A DNA stretch of 35,960 nt from DAOUBA01 sp034432855. GTDB taxonomy: Bacteria > Chloroflexota > Anaerolineae > B4-G1. The translations under genes and the position numbers were made by a program. Each line of letters starts with the position of its first letter. Position 1 is the first letter of the stretch. The notes under the pieces were generated by a model. The model saw nothing but the letters and a program-made list of their open reading frames with translations, was not told the DNA's origin and did no database searches. Location of the stretch: the NCBI GenBank assembly GCA_034432855.1, contig DAOUBA010000243.1, positions 1-35,960 on the forward strand, written 5' to 3'. Below are positions 34,692-35,960 of the stretch, in pieces.

Positions 34692-35960
34692 CTACTGCTC
34701 CGTCTCCGCTATCCACACCGGATACCGGACTCCGGCACCATGGGTCACTTGCTGCACATGTCCGGTCGCCAGCCCCGCCAGCCATACATCCATTGTTCCT
34801 CCTGTATCGCTGCTGAAAACCAACCACTGTCCGTCCGGTGACCAAGCAGGGCTCTCAGTCAGCGCCCCGTGGAAGGTCGTCAGCGCTCGCACTGTCCTGG
34901 AGTGTGCATCGGCCAAGTAGATATTGCTCTCCAGTGCCCTGGGCAGCAGGTTAGCCCGCGTGCTCCGCGAATTCTCCCGCACCACGAACGCCACCCATCG
35001 CCCATCTGGCGACCACACCGGCGGGTAGCCGTGCCCGGCGTCTGCCGCCGCCATCTTCCGGGGATTCCGACCGTCCCCGTCCACCAGCCACAATTCACCT
35101 GCCGTGAAAGGGATGTTGGTATCAGGCATTCGAATGTAGGCAATGGCGTCTCCTCTTGGCGACCAGCGAGCATACGTGACGATGTGGGCCGGTTCCCGGA
35201 GCACCAGTCTCTTGTGGCTGCCGTCGCGGTTCATCAGCCACAGTTCACTGCCAAAGCCCATTCCCCGACTGAGGGCGTAGAGCACCCGGCGCCCATCTGG
35301 AGAGAGCGCCGCATCGTAAGTATAGGGGGGCGTGTCCAGCCGCTCAGAACTCCTATTGGCCAGGTTTGTCAGAACAATAGCGTTTTCGCCAATGGGATCC
35401 ACTCGCAATAGGAGTGAATCGCCATCGAATGCCCAGTTCAAGAATATGCTCTCTAAGCCTGCCTCCGGCTCGCCAGAACGTATTTGCCCCACGCCAACCT
35501 CCAAAACCTGGGTATGAGAGCCATCCTCACAGCCGGTATCTAAAGCAATCCAACGGCCGTTGGGTGCAGCGTGCAGGCCAAAAACCTCACACCGCGCCGG
35601 AATAGGAACCGGAGGAGCAATACTGGCCGAGGATGCTCCAGGTACAGGGCTCAATTCTTCGACCGGTATGGATTGAAGGGCATCAGCAAGCAAAATGTCC
35701 CCAGTTGCTCCTACCCTCTCCGAGTTTTCGGAAACGAAGAATAGGCGACCTCTGCCACTTGGGGGCTGTTCTCTGGAGAAAGCCAATGGCACAGCTGCCG
35801 TCCCGTGAGCCAACCTTGCCATTGGCCGGGGCTGCTGACCGGGGGTAGCCGAGGCAACGGGGGAGGCGAGCAGCCCGACGGCGAACACTACGGCGCCTGC
35901 AAGCGCCACGAACCACGCCGGGCCTTGCCCGGCCTGGGGAATGAGGCGGGCAAAAGGGTC
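34692..35960 (-). CDS. Exported PD40 beta-propeller protein, N-terminus beyond window
   Basis: At least 422 residues are visible. PD40 blades: DAALSPDGRRVLYALS, YARWSPRGDAIAYIR, PPVWSPDGRWVAFVV and SPAWSPDGQWLVFSSD. The frame is open to the window edge (…DPFARLIPQAGQGPAW), followed by a hydrophobic segment and an AxA-like site (SPVASA), so the signal or anchor segment is inside the window but the true start probably is not; a GTG at 35909 is the alternative. No enzymatic motif is seen. It is the first visible gene of the envelope group. Confidence 0.85.
   Translation of the reverse strand, partial: DPFARLIPQAGQGPAWFVALAGAVVFAVGLLASPVASATPGQQPRPMARLAHGTAAVPLAFSREQPPSGRGRLFFVSENSERVGATGDILLADALQSIPVEELSPVPGASSASIAPPVPIPARCEVFGLHAAPNGRWIALDTGCEDGSHTQVLEVGVGQIRSGEPEAGLESIFLNWAFDGDSLLLRVDPIGENAIVLTNLANRSSERLDTPPYTYDAALSPDGRRVLYALSRGMGFGSELWLMNRDGSHKRLVLREPAHIVTYARWSPRGDAIAYIRMPDTNIPFTAGELWLVDGDGRNPRKMAAADAGHGYPPVWSPDGRWVAFVVRENSRSTRANLLPRALESNIYLADAHSRTVRALTTFHGALTESPAWSPDGQWLVFSSDTGGTMDVWLAGLATGHVQQVTHGAGVRYPVWIAETEQ

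Overview
The window is one end of a very large translation/transcription gene cluster plus its flanks, from a bacterium that is most likely a member of the Chloroflexota (Anaerolineae/Ardenticatenia-like). The basis is gene order, the zinc-binding forms of S4, S14, L24 and Adk, a stand-alone CinA C-terminal domain protein, a ClpC-type unfoldase with a short middle domain, and Pro-Thr-linked secreted proteins carrying PA14, M23 and golvesin-like modules. The phylum call is inference from protein style; no 16S rRNA gene is present.

Layout. Positions 1-21733 hold a single long minus-strand cluster. Transcription appears to start at a good promoter (21706-21733) and runs rpsL-rpsG-fusA-tuf-rpsJ-rplC-rplD-rplW-rplB-rpsS-rplV-rpsC-rplP-rpmC-rpsQ-rplN-rplX-rplE-rpsN-rpsH-rplF-rplR-rpsE-rpmD-rplO-secY-adk-map-rpmJ-rpsM-rpsK-rpsD-rpoA-rplQ-truA-hicA-hicB-rplM-(DUF4160). 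This is the merged str/S10/spc/alpha/L13 order, with four expected partners missing: rpoC (normally between rpoB and rpsL), infA (normally between map and rpmJ), rpsI (normally after rplM), and rplKAJL upstream of rpoB. A HicAB toxin-antitoxin pair sits before rplM and a DUF4160 gene sits in the place of rpsI.

Positions 21751-25758 are rpoB with its own consensus promoter (TTGACA-N16-TATAAT). 25862-27785 is a small minus-strand group: tRNA-Glu(UUC), the CinA/PncC amidase, a small unknown protein and a tandem-GNAT acetyltransferase. A divergent intergenic region (27742-27985) separates these from the plus-strand clpC, which ends at a hairpin terminator (30532-30565). 30592-35960 is a minus-strand cell-envelope group: a truncated beta-propeller protein, a beta-propeller lipoprotein and a large PA14/M23/golvesin-like secreted protein.

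Many intergenic spacers in the ribosomal cluster are made of degenerate short direct repeats (a different unit in most spacers) or of palindromic repeats. Several of these begin at the upstream gene's own TAG stop codon. EF-Tu has a non-canonical switch I, EF-G lacks the usual histidine at the tip of domain IV, and RpoB carries a lineage-type insertion of about 140 residues built from WL-containing helical repeats. No gene-free stretch longer than 300 bases exists in the window.
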